Positions 8,717 through 17,269 are shown, numbered from the stretch's first letter. The stretch is DNA of 64,000 bases from Terriglobia bacterium (GCA_020073165.1 JAIQFP010000001.1:248001-312000), one strand, 5' to 3'. A program made the numbers and translations. Notes: generated by a model not told the origin, from the letters alone.

Positions 8717-9448
8717 ATGAACCCCACCCTTCCCTACCGCCGTTGGTGGTGCGCCCTGCTCCTTAGCAGCGCGCTGGCCTGCGCGCAGGAGGTCACCCTC
8801 TCGGCGCATGTGGCCCTGGTGAATCGGCATAGCTCCAGCCGCACTCCCAAACCTGGAAACGTAGTTCTGTGGCTGACGCCCATCGCCAGCCAGGCCGACC
8901 CCGATCCTGCGCCTCCGAGTTTGCAACCTCTCCGCTTGGTGCAGCACAACAAGAGCTTCGATCCCCATGTGCTGGTGGTACCGGTCGGTTCGCTGGTCGA
9001 ATTCCCCAACCGCGATCCTTTCTTTCACAATGTCTTCTCCCTATTCGAGGGCAAGCGCTTCGACCTTGGGCTTTACGAGGCTGGAAGCACCCGCAAGGTG
9101 CGTTTCGACAAGCCCGGCATCTCCTACATCTTCTGCAATATCCATGCTGAGATGAGTGCTGTGGTCATTGCCCTCGATACTCCGTACTACGGAATCTCCG
9201 ATTCCCGCGGGGAGGTCGCCATTTCCCATGTGCCCGTAGGCCGCTACCGGCTACATATTTGGTATGAGGAGGCAGTGCCGGACACGCTGAGGGCTCTGAC
9301 CCGGGAGATCACGGTATCCGACAGCGATGCCACGCTCGGCACTTTGCGCTTAGCCACCGCTGACTTGCCTCTGACGCATAAGAACAAGTACGGTCGCGAC
9401 TATGACCCGCCCGCTCCGACGGATAACCCGGCCTACCCGCACCCCTGA
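8717..9448 (+). CDS. Periplasmic cupredoxin-like (methylamine-utilisation type) protein
   Basis: A 243-residue exported protein: a signal peptide (about residues 10-24, ending ACAQ), then a plastocyanin-like domain and a short carboxypeptidase-regulatory-like domain (SDSRGEVAISHVPVGRYRLHIWYEE). The cupredoxin part contains PFFHN and later FCNIHAEM, giving the His, Cys, His, Met order of a type 1 copper site. Proteins of this architecture are often annotated as methylamine-utilisation proteins, although many have no link to methylamine. It probably carries electrons or copper in the periplasm. One base separates it from the upstream barrel gene, so joint function at the envelope is likely. Confidence 0.8.
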   Translation: MNPTLPYRRWWCALLLSSALACAQEVTLSAHVALVNRHSSSRTPKPGNVVLWLTPIASQADPDPAPPSLQPLRLVQHNKSFDPHVLVVPVGSLVEFPNRDPFFHNVFSLFEGKRFDLGLYEAGSTRKVRFDKPGISYIFCNIHAEMSAVVIALDTPYYGISDSRGEVAISHVPVGRYRLHIWYEEAVPDTLRALTREITVSDSDATLGTLRLATADLPLTHKNKYGRDYDPPAPTDNPAYPHP

Positions 9449-9539
9449 GGCCCGCCCCTTCTTTACAAACAAATGACAAATTGATGAAACCGCTGTGACA
9501 ACTACTCTCCCCTGCCGGATTAGGCTTTGAGCAATCGAG

Positions 9540-9761
9540 CGGGCGCCGCTGCTGGCCTGCTCCCAATGATTGGTCCCGGGACCTCAGTTTCGGTTTCTTG
9601 ATGTTTGGGCGAACCGGCCCGGCATGTAGTACTGCCAGCCGAGACAACTCGGCTGGCACGGTCCGGTGATTGCGCCTGGGTGAGCGGTCTTATCAAAGGG
9701 TCTTCTTCTCTCTCCTAACTCTGCCGTGAGGCATCGGCCAGCTGCCGAGCTGGCCTTTTTT
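9540..9761 (+). ncRNA. Candidate structured small RNA or long 3' UTR
   Basis: The 354-base gap 9449-9802 has no convincing reading frame but ends in a textbook terminator at 9736-9761. Upstream, 9633-9658 forms an 11-bp stem closed by an ACAA loop. Outside it, ACCGG and CCG (9613-9621) pair with CGG and CCGGT (9659-9667) around an 11-base one-sided bulge (9622-9632), so a single arm of about 55 bases results. A weak promoter-like pair, GTGACA at 9495 and GATTAG at 9518 with 17 bases between, lies upstream. The next gene is on the opposite strand, so this is either a free-standing RNA or the 3' end of the cupredoxin transcript. The 5' end given here is approximate. I did not recognise a known RNA family. 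Confidence 0.4.
9736..9761 (+). terminator. Rho-independent terminator
   Basis: GGCCAGCT, GCCG, AGCTGGCC forms an 8-bp perfect stem followed directly by six T residues on the plus strand. It ends the transcript described at 9540-9761. No T-run exists on the other strand, so it does not serve the convergent methyltransferase gene. Confidence 0.85.
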
Positions 9762-9802
9762 CATGCCAGGCGTTCTTCGGGAACCTGTCGGGTTCGCCGG
9801 GA

Positions 9803-10807
9803 TTAACGCTTCTTCCCGGTGCCGGTCGCTTGATCGTGCCCGTAGTACTCATAAGCCGACATGGGTTTCTCGCCGCCCTTCTTCCACACCCGGCTGTCTT
9901 CCGCCACCTTGCCCAGCACCCGGGCCATCTCGCGGATGTGGATGGCGACCGAGCCGCAGCAGGCGCCGATGTAGTTGATGCCGATCTCCCGCGCCTGCCT
10001 GGCGTAGTCTCCCATCTCTTTGCGGGTGAGCTGCAAGGGATCGAGCGCATAGGGGAATTCCGGCAGGCTGGTGAAGTCGGGCTTGTCCCTGGGGGTGCGG
10101 TACGCCACCGGTTGGCAGGCTAGGTATCCCGATACCGCCTTCCTCATCTGTTCCATCGGCCCCAGCATATGTTCCGGCGGGCGCAGGCAATTCATGCCGA
10201 CAATATCCGCGCCCGCATCGAGCAGTGTTTTGGCGGCCTCGGCGGCACTCTTGCCCTCCGCAGTTTCATCTTTGTTCTCGAAGCAGATGGTCACCATCAC
10301 CGGCAGACCGGTCTTCTTCGCGCGCTCCACCGCCAGCAAGGCTTCTCCCAGCCAGGAGAAAGTTTCGCCTATGATGAAGTCCACGCCTTCTTCCACCTGT
10401 ACTGCCAGTTGCTCGTCGAACGTCTTGCGCACGCGATCGGCTGCGGCCGCACTGTTCGGCTCGTACATCCAGGTCAGACTCAGATTGCCCGCCACCAGGC
10501 AGCGGTCGCCTGCCACCTCGCGCGCGATCCGCACCGCAGCCCGGTTCAGATCCTCCAGGCGATTCTCCAGCCCGACTGTGGCCAGCTTGTCGCGGCTGGC
10601 GTAAAAGGTCAGCGCTTGCAGGACATCGGCCCCGGCCTCGCGAAACTCGACATGCAGTTCCCGCAGCGCGTCGGGATGAGTAAGCACCACTTCTGGTGTG
10701 AAGGGACCTGCCCGCACCCATCCCCGTTTTTCCAGTTCCAGCAGGTAACCGCCATCTCCCAGAACCGGGCCCTCTTTCAAGCGCTCCAGAATGCCCTTCT
10801 TTGTCAT
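9803..10807 (-). CDS. Betaine-homocysteine / homocysteine S-methyltransferase family protein
   Basis: A 334-residue zinc-dependent methyltransferase of the BHMT/homocysteine S-methyltransferase family, which moves a methyl group from betaine or a related methylated amine or sulfonium compound to homocysteine. The three zinc cysteines are visible as Cys207 in GMNCLRPPEH and Cys283/Cys284 in GACCGS, spaced as in BHMT; the N-terminal LGDGGYLLELEKRGW is the family start. I chose the ATG with GAAGGAG a few bases upstream; a longer frame adds 19 residues without similarity. It is the last of three minus-strand genes, behind two FAD oxidoreductases, with the Rieske gene close by. That context suggests a betaine-like substrate rather than S-methylmethionine; this is inference. 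Confidence 0.82.
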   Translation of the reverse strand: MTKKGILERLKEGPVLGDGGYLLELEKRGWVRAGPFTPEVVLTHPDALRELHVEFREAGADVLQALTFYASRDKLATVGLENRLEDLNRAAVRIAREVAGDRCLVAGNLSLTWMYEPNSAAAADRVRKTFDEQLAVQVEEGVDFIIGETFSWLGEALLAVERAKKTGLPVMVTICFENKDETAEGKSAAEAAKTLLDAGADIVGMNCLRPPEHMLGPMEQMRKAVSGYLACQPVAYRTPRDKPDFTSLPEFPYALDPLQLTRKEMGDYARQAREIGINYIGACCGSVAIHIREMARVLGKVAEDSRVWKKGGEKPMSAYEYYGHDQATGTGKKR

Positions 10808-10888
10808 ACGTGCTCCTTCGTTTCTTTCTAAGGGACGGGGTCGCGCCAGCTGTCGTGGGGGCACCTTGCCCTCACAGTGGGTAGCTGG

Positions 10889-12073
10889 CTAGTCGTCCTT
10901 GTATTCATACTCCGCCTTGATCGGCTGGCCTTCTGCAAACCGACTGGGGCGGAATGCGGCGATGTCCACGGTCTTTGCGCGGCCATCGAGCAACAACTCT
11001 GCCATCACCAGTCCGATGGCTGGAGAAATCTTAAATCCCATGCCGGAGAATCCGGCACACACATAGAGCCCATCCATTCCTGGGATTTCGCCCAGAATCG
11101 GCCGCGAATCAGGCGTCATGTCATAGACCCCGGTCACGCCGCGCATGACCTCCGCATTCTCCAGCTTGGGGATGCGGCGGCAAGCGCGCTCGATCATTTC
11201 TTCCAGCAGGTCGTCGGAAGCCCGCTGCGGAAAGTTATCAGGATCGACTCCTCTCTGCCCGTAGAAGTCGCCCACCAGAAACTTGTCCTGTCCATCGGAG
11301 CGGAAATAAGTCGCGGTCACCGAATCAATGCAGGCACAGCCGCCGCCTTTCATGGCGGGTGCGTTCTTCAGGATGGCAACCTGGTGGTACTCGTTCTCGA
11401 TCGGCAGGTCGTAGCCTGCGTTTTGGCACATTGGCCGGGTCCACGGCCCGGTCGCTGTCACCACGACCGGAGCGGAGATCTCACCATGATCGGAGACCAC
11501 GCCCCGGATCCGTCCGCCGTCCGCACGCACGGCGGTAACCTGTGTCTTGGGCAGGTAAGTAACGCCCAGGTCGCGGGCGCGGCTGAGGAAATCATTGGCA
11601 ACACCGGCGCCGTCACCGTAGCCCGAGTCCGGCTCGTAGGCGGCGAGATCGACCTCATCTACCGCCCAGTCTGGCTCCAACTTCTTCAGCTCTGTGCGCG
11701 AGATGAGTTGCACGTTCACTCCCAGGCCTTGCTGCATCTCCACGTTCAGCTTAAGCCGGGCGCTTTCGTTGGGGTGAACGATGCGCACGAAGCCAGTCTT
11801 GCGGAAATCTCCCGGTTCGCCCACGACTTCACGCCAGTGCTGGAACACGTGCAGGCTGACCACCGCCAGTTGCACCTCCGGCGGAAAACTGTAGTGCATG
11901 CGGATGAGCGCCGAGGATCGGCCGCTGCCGCCGCTTCCGACGTGGTCCTTATCGATGACCAGGATCTTCCCCGGGTTGCGTTGTGCCAGGTGAAAGGCGA
12001 TGGAGGCGCCCATAACCCCGGCGCCGATGATCACGATGTCGGCCGTCTTGGGCTGGGAGTTGCCGTGGCTCAT
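10889..12073 (-). CDS. FAD-dependent amine oxidoreductase (DadA/sarcosine-oxidase family)
   Basis: A 394-residue flavoprotein of the D-amino-acid oxidase/sarcosine oxidase/dimethylglycine oxidase superfamily, which oxidises C-N bonds of amino acids or N-methyl amines. The N-terminal dinucleotide fold has IVIIGAGVMGASIAFHLA (about residues 13-30), followed by an acidic VIDKD for the ribose. The C-terminal DSRPILGEIPGMDGLYVCAG and FSGMGFKISPAIG segments close the FAD site. No covalent-flavin cysteine can be assigned with certainty. Its ATG overlaps the stop of the upstream oxidoreductase by 4 bases, so the genes are translationally coupled. Next to a BHMT-like enzyme, dimethylglycine or sarcosine is a reasonable but unproven substrate. 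Confidence 0.83.
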   Translation of the reverse strand: MSHGNSQPKTADIVIIGAGVMGASIAFHLAQRNPGKILVIDKDHVGSGGSGRSSALIRMHYSFPPEVQLAVVSLHVFQHWREVVGEPGDFRKTGFVRIVHPNESARLKLNVEMQQGLGVNVQLISRTELKKLEPDWAVDEVDLAAYEPDSGYGDGAGVANDFLSRARDLGVTYLPKTQVTAVRADGGRIRGVVSDHGEISAPVVVTATGPWTRPMCQNAGYDLPIENEYHQVAILKNAPAMKGGGCACIDSVTATYFRSDGQDKFLVGDFYGQRGVDPDNFPQRASDDLLEEMIERACRRIPKLENAEVMRGVTGVYDMTPDSRPILGEIPGMDGLYVCAGFSGMGFKISPAIGLVMAELLLDGRAKTVDIAAFRPSRFAEGQPIKAEYEYKDD

Positions 12074-13698
12074 GCGGCCACCTCCTTGAAACGTCCCTTC
12101 TTCCAGTCACGCAGCGCCTGCTGCGCCGCATTGTGGCCGGGGGCTCCGGTGACGCCTCCGCCGGGATGCGCGCCCGCTCCGCACAGATAAAGGCCGACAA
12201 CTGGCGTGCGATATTGCGACCATCCCGGCACCGGACGCATAAAGAAGAGCTGTTCCAGGCTCAGGTCGCCATGAAAGATGTTGCCCTCGGTCAGACCATA
12301 GGTGCGCTCCAGATCGAGCGGCGTCAGCACCTGGCGCGCCACGACCGCGTTCGGCACATTGGGTGCATACTCGGCAATCTTTTTGACCACGCTGTCGCCC
12401 AGCGCCTCGCGCTTCTCATCCCACGTGCCTTGCCGCAGCCGGTATGGCACATACTGCACGAAGCAGGTCAAGATGTGCTTGCCGGCAGGCGCCAGCGAGT
12501 CATCGGCATTCGACGACACTACGCAATCCACCCAAAGCTCTTCGGGAATCTCGCCGAACTTCGCGATGTCGTAACAGCGCTCGGCAAATTCCAGCGACGG
12601 CACCAGGGTGTAGAACGTGCGCTCAAGCGGCGTGGCCCTCGCCGGGGTCCCGGTAAAGCGCGGCTCCTCGGCCAGCACCAGGTTGACCTTGGCGCAAGGG
12701 CCGTCCATCTTGATTCCGCGCACGGCATGTGTGAACTCTTCGGGAAGCTCACGCGCCGGAACCATGCCCAGGAAGGTCCGCTTGGGATCGGCGTTGGAGA
12801 GCACCATGCGTGCACGGATTTCGGTGCCATCCTCCAGCGCTACGCCACGCGCCCGCCCGTTGCGAACGTCAATCTGCGCGACCGGCGCCGACGTGCGAAT
12901 CTCGACTCCCAACTTCCGTCCCGCGGCTGCCAGAGCCTGGGTGATGGCGCCCATCCCGCCCATCACATGTCCGTAGAAGCCTTGCAGTTCGTGCTCCCCG
13001 CCGCTGAGCAGGTGAAACAGCAAGCCCAGCGCGCTTCCCGGCTGGTACGGGCCGCCGTGCTTGCCGTACACGTTGTTGGCGAGGAACAGGGTCTTGATGA
13101 CGTTCGACTCGTAATTGCGATCCAGGAATTCGCCCAGGCTGCCGGTGAGGAACGAAATCAATTGCGAGATCTCGCTGCTGGAAATTCCGCGAAAGCGTTT
13201 GCCGACGCGGAACAGGCCGGTCCAGCCTTGCAAGTTGTTCGTCCCGATGTCCGGAGGCGGCTCGAGGAAAAACGGTTGCAGGTAGCGAGCCAACTTCTTG
13301 AGCCGCTCATCCACGCGGACAAATGTGTCGGCATCCTTTGGCGAGAATTTGCGGAACTCCGCCACAGCCTGGTCTCGGTTCGCCCACCACGAAACCACTC
13401 GCCCGTCGGGGAAGGGAACCTGGATGGCAGGATCGCAGGGCACCATGCGCAAGCCATGCTGGGCGAGGTTGAGGTCTTTAATCACCTCCGGCCGCAGCAT
13501 GCTGGCAATATAAGAGGTAGTGGAGGCGCGGCAACCGGGCGCAATTTCTTCGGTCACACAGCATCCGCCGACAATTTCGCGCCGCTCCAGCACCAGTGTG
13601 GACAGTCCTGCGCGTGCCAGGTAAGCGGCAGCGGTCAGCCCGTTGTGGCCTCCACCGACCACAATGGCGTCATAAATTTTCTGAGAGTTGAACCCCAC
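12070..13698 (-). CDS. Phytoene-desaturase-like FAD oxidoreductase (PYROXD2 type)
   Basis: A 542-residue member of the CrtI/PYROXD2 flavoprotein group. The N-terminus has the dinucleotide motif IVVGGGHNGLTAAAYLARAG followed by VLERREIVGGCCVTEE, the usual start of the group. Residues near the C-terminus (GLYLCGAGAHPGGGVTGAPG) form the second FAD signature. Despite the CrtI resemblance, no carotenoid genes are nearby; in this family many members are uncharacterised amine or alcohol dehydrogenases. It is the first gene of the three-gene minus-strand operon and overlaps the next by 4 bases. The start is a GTG; the only upstream purine-rich stretch is weak. The divergent TetR gene begins about 125 bases away and probably controls it. 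Confidence 0.8.
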   Translation of the reverse strand: MGFNSQKIYDAIVVGGGHNGLTAAAYLARAGLSTLVLERREIVGGCCVTEEIAPGCRASTTSYIASMLRPEVIKDLNLAQHGLRMVPCDPAIQVPFPDGRVVSWWANRDQAVAEFRKFSPKDADTFVRVDERLKKLARYLQPFFLEPPPDIGTNNLQGWTGLFRVGKRFRGISSSEISQLISFLTGSLGEFLDRNYESNVIKTLFLANNVYGKHGGPYQPGSALGLLFHLLSGGEHELQGFYGHVMGGMGAITQALAAAGRKLGVEIRTSAPVAQIDVRNGRARGVALEDGTEIRARMVLSNADPKRTFLGMVPARELPEEFTHAVRGIKMDGPCAKVNLVLAEEPRFTGTPARATPLERTFYTLVPSLEFAERCYDIAKFGEIPEELWVDCVVSSNADDSLAPAGKHILTCFVQYVPYRLRQGTWDEKREALGDSVVKKIAEYAPNVPNAVVARQVLTPLDLERTYGLTEGNIFHGDLSLEQLFFMRPVPGWSQYRTPVVGLYLCGAGAHPGGGVTGAPGHNAAQQALRDWKKGRFKEVAA

Positions 13699-13807
13699 GT
13701 TCCGCTCTAACCCGCAGTCACAACTGCTGTCTGGCGGGCAACCTACATTACCGCAGACTCCCGCTAAATTGAATTGAAATTGTGATCAATTCTAGGGTAC
13801 AGTCTCA

Positions 13808-13820
13808 TGACTTGAGGTCA
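13808..13820. promoter_or_regulatory. Candidate operator between the oxidoreductase operon and tetR
   Basis: TGAC, five bases, GTCA forms an inverted repeat just before the TetR start. It overlaps a second, wider pair, CTCATG at 13804 and CATGAG at 13823. A divergent TetR promoter region commonly holds such a site; this one was picked by eye only. Confidence 0.35.
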
Positions 13821-13823
13821 GAC

Positions 13824-14510
13824 ATGAGTGGGATAGGCAGCAATCTGGTTTCTCCGCCGCGCTACCGTCACATGCCTCCACGGCCCCGTTCCGAGGGCAA
13901 GCGCACCCGCATCATTGACGCCGCCATGCGTCATTTTGCCGAGCAGGGCTACCATGCGGCCCGCGTCGGGGACATTGCTTCCGAATTGGGTATCGCCAAG
14001 GGATCTATCTTCCAGCACTTTGGCAGCAAAGATGGCCTGTTCTTTGAAGCCTACAAGAAGGCGGTGCGGTCCTTCCCCCGTTACCTCGATGCGCCTGCGG
14101 ACGTGCAAGGAAAGGGTTTCTTCGAGATACTGCGTTACTGGCTGGCATGCACTGAGCATCTCATCCACGAGGACTGGATCCCTTACCGTGTTTCGCTGCT
14201 GGGCAATTACGGCACCGACCTCACACTGAAGCGCGAGATCAACCGGTTTCTGCTGGCGGAAGACCCCTACGGCACGGTCGCCTTCGTGCGCTTCGGCCAG
14301 GAGCGTGGAGAGCTTCGCCAAGACCTGGATCAGGAGATGATCGTGTCCATCCTGGACTGGACCATGGAACGCTTTCAGGACGCGTTGCTTACCGAAGAGC
14401 TTGACCCCGGGCTCTTCCGCCGCCACGGAGACGTGGCAGAGAAAAAAGAAGCCCGCATCACCCAGTTTCTCGACGTGCTGCGAAGGGCAATCGGCATCGC
14501 CGAGCCGTAG
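13824..14510 (+). CDS. TetR/AcrR-family transcriptional regulator
   Basis: A 228-residue one-component repressor-type regulator. The N-terminal helix-turn-helix domain (about residues 25-72) is clear: RIIDAAMRHFAEQGYHAARV, then the DIASELGIAKGSIFQHFGSK turn and recognition helix and the KDGLFFEAY third helix. The remaining 150 residues are the ligand-binding dimerisation domain, with no recognisable ligand signature. The ATG at 13824 has GAGGT 5 bases upstream; an earlier GTG (13782) and a later ATG (13872) are possible. It sits between the divergent oxidoreductase operon and the Rieske gene (46 bases downstream, same strand), so it probably senses the amine substrate and controls both. Confidence 0.9.
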   Translation: MSGIGSNLVSPPRYRHMPPRPRSEGKRTRIIDAAMRHFAEQGYHAARVGDIASELGIAKGSIFQHFGSKDGLFFEAYKKAVRSFPRYLDAPADVQGKGFFEILRYWLACTEHLIHEDWIPYRVSLLGNYGTDLTLKREINRFLLAEDPYGTVAFVRFGQERGELRQDLDQEMIVSILDWTMERFQDALLTEELDPGLFRRHGDVAEKKEARITQFLDVLRRAIGIAEP

Positions 14511-14556
14511 CGCCGGCTGTTCTCCGGCCATAAGTGAGCAGGGGACAACAATAATA

Positions 14557-15693
14557 ATGAGCATGCCAACGTCGCTACAAGATATCTTCGCCAGCTACAA
14601 CGACCGCGCCCCGCTGTCGGAAGCCTCAACCATCCCCGCCCCCTGGTATGTAGACGCCCGTATCGGGGAACTGGAACGCCAAACGGTCTTCAGTAATGCC
14701 TGGCAAATGGTCGGCCGCGTTGACCAGGTGGAGAAGCCCGGCCAGTTTGTCACCGCGACCGTGGCGGGAGAGCCGATTGTGGTGGTTCGCGGCAACGATG
14801 GCGTGCTGCGCGGCTTCTTCAACGTCTGCCGTCACCACGCCGCTGCGGTCGTGACCGAGCCCTGCGGCCAGGCCTCCATCCTGCATTGTCCGTATCACGG
14901 GTGGAACTACGGTCTGGACGGCTCGCTGAAGGGCATGCCCGAGTTCGAAGGGGTGAAGGATTTCGACCGCCAGCAGAATGGGCTGGTCCCCGTCAAGGCA
15001 GAGATCTGGGAGAAGTTTGTATTCATCAACCTTGATCCCAAGGCCGCTCCATTGCGGGATTTTCTCGGCGGTTTGGTCAAGCGGGTTGCGCCGCTGGGCG
15101 TTACTCGGACGCATTACTTCGACAGTCGTACCTACGACATCCATTGCAACTGGAAAGTCTTCGTAGACAACTACCTCGACGGTGGATACCACGTCCCCCA
15201 TCTGCACAAGGGCCTGAGCTCGGTGCTCGACTACAAGCAGTACACCATCGAGAACGAAGACCGCTATTGCCTGCAATCCAGTCCCATGGTGGCTTCCGAC
15301 GAGGATGCCGCTACCGGCGCCACCCGCAAGGGTGACCGCGCCTGGTACTTCTGGCAATATCCCAACCTGATGATCAACTGCTACGAGGGCTACATGGACA
15401 CCAACCTGGTGCTGCCCCTCGATGTGGATCATTGCCGCGTGATTTTTGACTTCTACTTCGCCGACGTGAGCGAGGCGCGGCGCGAGTACAACCAGCAGAG
15501 CGTAGAGGTCGGCGCGCGGGTCCAGGATGAAGACCTGGGTATCTGCGAAGCAGTGCAGCGAGGACTGAAGTCGCGGGCCTACGGCGCGGGCAGGCTCTCA
15601 GTGCGGCGCGAGGCGGGGGAACATTTGTTCCATCGCCTGCTGGCGGGCGATTTGAAGCGGGGATTGGGAATCACGGCTGCGGCGGCTGATTGA
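14557..15693 (+). CDS. Rieske non-heme iron oxygenase, choline-monooxygenase-like
   Basis: A 378-residue aromatic-ring-hydroxylating-dioxygenase-type alpha subunit of the group that oxidises quaternary amines (choline monooxygenase, glycine betaine, carnitine and stachydrine demethylases). The Rieske cluster ligands are Cys91, His93, Cys111 and His114 (C-x-H-x17-C-x2-H). The mononuclear iron site is the motif DNYLDGGYHVPHLH with His212 and His217, and Asp208 as likely bridge between sites. The ATG is preceded by a GGGGA purine stretch. No reductase partner gene lies in the window, so electrons must come from elsewhere. With the BHMT-like enzyme and flavoproteins it suggests N-demethylation of a betaine-like compound. 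Confidence 0.88.
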   Translation: MSMPTSLQDIFASYNDRAPLSEASTIPAPWYVDARIGELERQTVFSNAWQMVGRVDQVEKPGQFVTATVAGEPIVVVRGNDGVLRGFFNVCRHHAAAVVTEPCGQASILHCPYHGWNYGLDGSLKGMPEFEGVKDFDRQQNGLVPVKAEIWEKFVFINLDPKAAPLRDFLGGLVKRVAPLGVTRTHYFDSRTYDIHCNWKVFVDNYLDGGYHVPHLHKGLSSVLDYKQYTIENEDRYCLQSSPMVASDEDAATGATRKGDRAWYFWQYPNLMINCYEGYMDTNLVLPLDVDHCRVIFDFYFADVSEARREYNQQSVEVGARVQDEDLGICEAVQRGLKSRAYGAGRLSVRREAGEHLFHRLLAGDLKRGLGITAAAAD

Positions 15694-15766
15694 AGAGGCG
15701 GAGTCAACGCACTCCCGCGCGTCTCCGGTGGTTCATTCTTTGCAGAATCCTGATCGAGGTGACGTT

Positions 15767-17041
15767 TTGAAAACAGCTCTTGCACTCTTGCTGGGTGTCT
15801 CGCTGATGTGTGCCCTCGCTCCCGCCCAGGTCACCGCCATCAAAGCCGGTCGCCTCGTCGATCCTGACGCCGGCGCCGTTCTCACCGACCAGATCATTCT
15901 CATCCGCGACAACAAGATTGAAGCCGTCGGCAAGACCGTCGCCATCCCCGGCGAAGCCAAGGTCATCGACCTCTCCAAGATGACCGTCCTGCCCGGCCTC
16001 ATTGACTGTCACACTCACGTGGCCGACGCCGGAGACGCAGAGCCCATGGACGTGCTGAAGCATACTGCTTCGGAAACTGTTCTGGCCGCGATTCCCAACG
16101 CCCGCAAGATGCTGGAATCCGGCTTCACCACGGTGCGCGACGTGGGAACGTACCGCGCCCTAAACGACGTTGCGCTGCGGGACGCCATCGCCAAAGGCTA
16201 CGTGATCGGTCCGCGAATGTATGTCGCCGGAGCCTACATCACCATTACCGGAGGCGCCGGGGCCATGACCGGCATGGCGCCCGACATCCAGCTTCCCTGG
16301 GACCTGCGGTACGGCGAGGCCAACAGCCCCTGGGAGGTACGCCAGAAGGTTCGCCTGCTCGCCCATGATGGCGTGGACCTCATCAAGGTCCTCTCCAGCG
16401 GCGCCGTCCTCACCCACGGCAGCAATCCCAAGTCGCAGGAGTTCACGCCTGAGGAGTTGCACGCCGCCGTGGACGAGGCCAGCCAGTTCGGGCTCAAAGT
16501 TGCTTCCCACGCGCATTCGCCGCAGGGCATCAAGAACGCCATCCTCGCCGGAGTCGCTTCGGTCGAGCACGCCACCATGATTGATGACGAGGGCATCGCG
16601 CTCGCCAAACAGCACGGCACCTATCTCGACATGGATATCTACGACGAAGAGTGCATCCAGCAGGCAGGAAGGGAAGGGAAAGAACCCAAAGATTTCCTCG
16701 AGCACGACGCCGAGTTAGGCCAGATCCAGCGCGACAACTTCCGCAAAGCCGTCAAAGCCGGGGTGAAGATGGCGTTCGGCACCGACGCCGGAGTCTGTCC
16801 CTACGGCACCAGCGGCAAACAGTTCGCCCTCATGGTGAAGTACGGCATGACCCCGATGCAGGCCATCCAGGCCGCCACCACCAACGCCGCCGATCTGCTT
16901 GGGCACTCGGACGTGATTGGTTCCATCAAGCCGGGAAAGTACGCGGACATCGTCGCGGTGTCGGGCGATCCGCTCTCAGACATCAACGTGCTGGAGAATG
17001 TGCAGTTGGTCATGAAGGATGGGAAGGTGTACAAACCGTAA
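15767..17041 (+). CDS. Exported metal-dependent amidohydrolase (Xaa-Pro dipeptidase / imidazolonepropionase-like)
   Basis: A 424-residue amidohydrolase-superfamily enzyme with a signal peptide (KTALALLLGVSLMCALAPAQ), so it acts outside the cytoplasm. The TIM-barrel metal ligands are visible: His82 and His84 in DCHTH, a likely carboxylated lysine in DLIKVLSSG, histidines in VASHAHS and VEHATM, and the catalytic aspartate in FGTDAGV. The C-terminal GSIKPGKYADIVAV is the usual end of the composite beta domain. The start is taken as TTG with GAGGTGAC about 6 bases upstream because this exposes the signal peptide; a GTG at 15728 would hide it behind 13 residues. The substrate is probably a dipeptide or cyclic amide, not determinable here. 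Confidence 0.87.
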   Translation: MKTALALLLGVSLMCALAPAQVTAIKAGRLVDPDAGAVLTDQIILIRDNKIEAVGKTVAIPGEAKVIDLSKMTVLPGLIDCHTHVADAGDAEPMDVLKHTASETVLAAIPNARKMLESGFTTVRDVGTYRALNDVALRDAIAKGYVIGPRMYVAGAYITITGGAGAMTGMAPDIQLPWDLRYGEANSPWEVRQKVRLLAHDGVDLIKVLSSGAVLTHGSNPKSQEFTPEELHAAVDEASQFGLKVASHAHSPQGIKNAILAGVASVEHATMIDDEGIALAKQHGTYLDMDIYDEECIQQAGREGKEPKDFLEHDAELGQIQRDNFRKAVKAGVKMAFGTDAGVCPYGTSGKQFALMVKYGMTPMQAIQAATTNAADLLGHSDVIGSIKPGKYADIVAVSGDPLSDINVLENVQLVMKDGKVYKP

Positions 17042-17147
17042 TCGGGGCGGAGACGACGTGACTAAGGATTTGCGTAGATAGATTCGAAATCGCTTGATTA
17101 CGGAAACCGCCTCGTCGCACCTTACGAATTTTAGGCCGAAAGTCTCG

Positions 17148-17176
17148 TTGACATCTTACGGTGCAAGGGTAAGATG
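17148..17176 (+). promoter_or_regulatory. Sigma70-type promoter with overlapping inverted repeat
   Basis: TTGACA (17148-17153), 16 bases, TAAGAT (17170-17175). The spacer and -10 box are embedded in an inverted repeat, CATCTTAC (17152-17159) and GTAAGATG (17169-17176). The nearest gene downstream is the GloVer-repeat protein at 17270. The same -35/-10 pair and spacing occurs upstream of mraZ. Confidence 0.6.
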
Positions 17177-17269
17177 CTTTGCGTCAGCGGGGGCGGTTAT
17201 GAGAACGCCGTCGACTGAGGGCCCAGCCTTCACCCGTTCCCCTGACGTTCGCGTGCAGGAGGGCCCGCC

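Noticed and set aside
10808-10888. Possible SAM or cobalamin riboswitch upstream of the BHMT-like gene
   Set aside because: The gap is only 81 bases and shows none of the conserved cores of those riboswitches.
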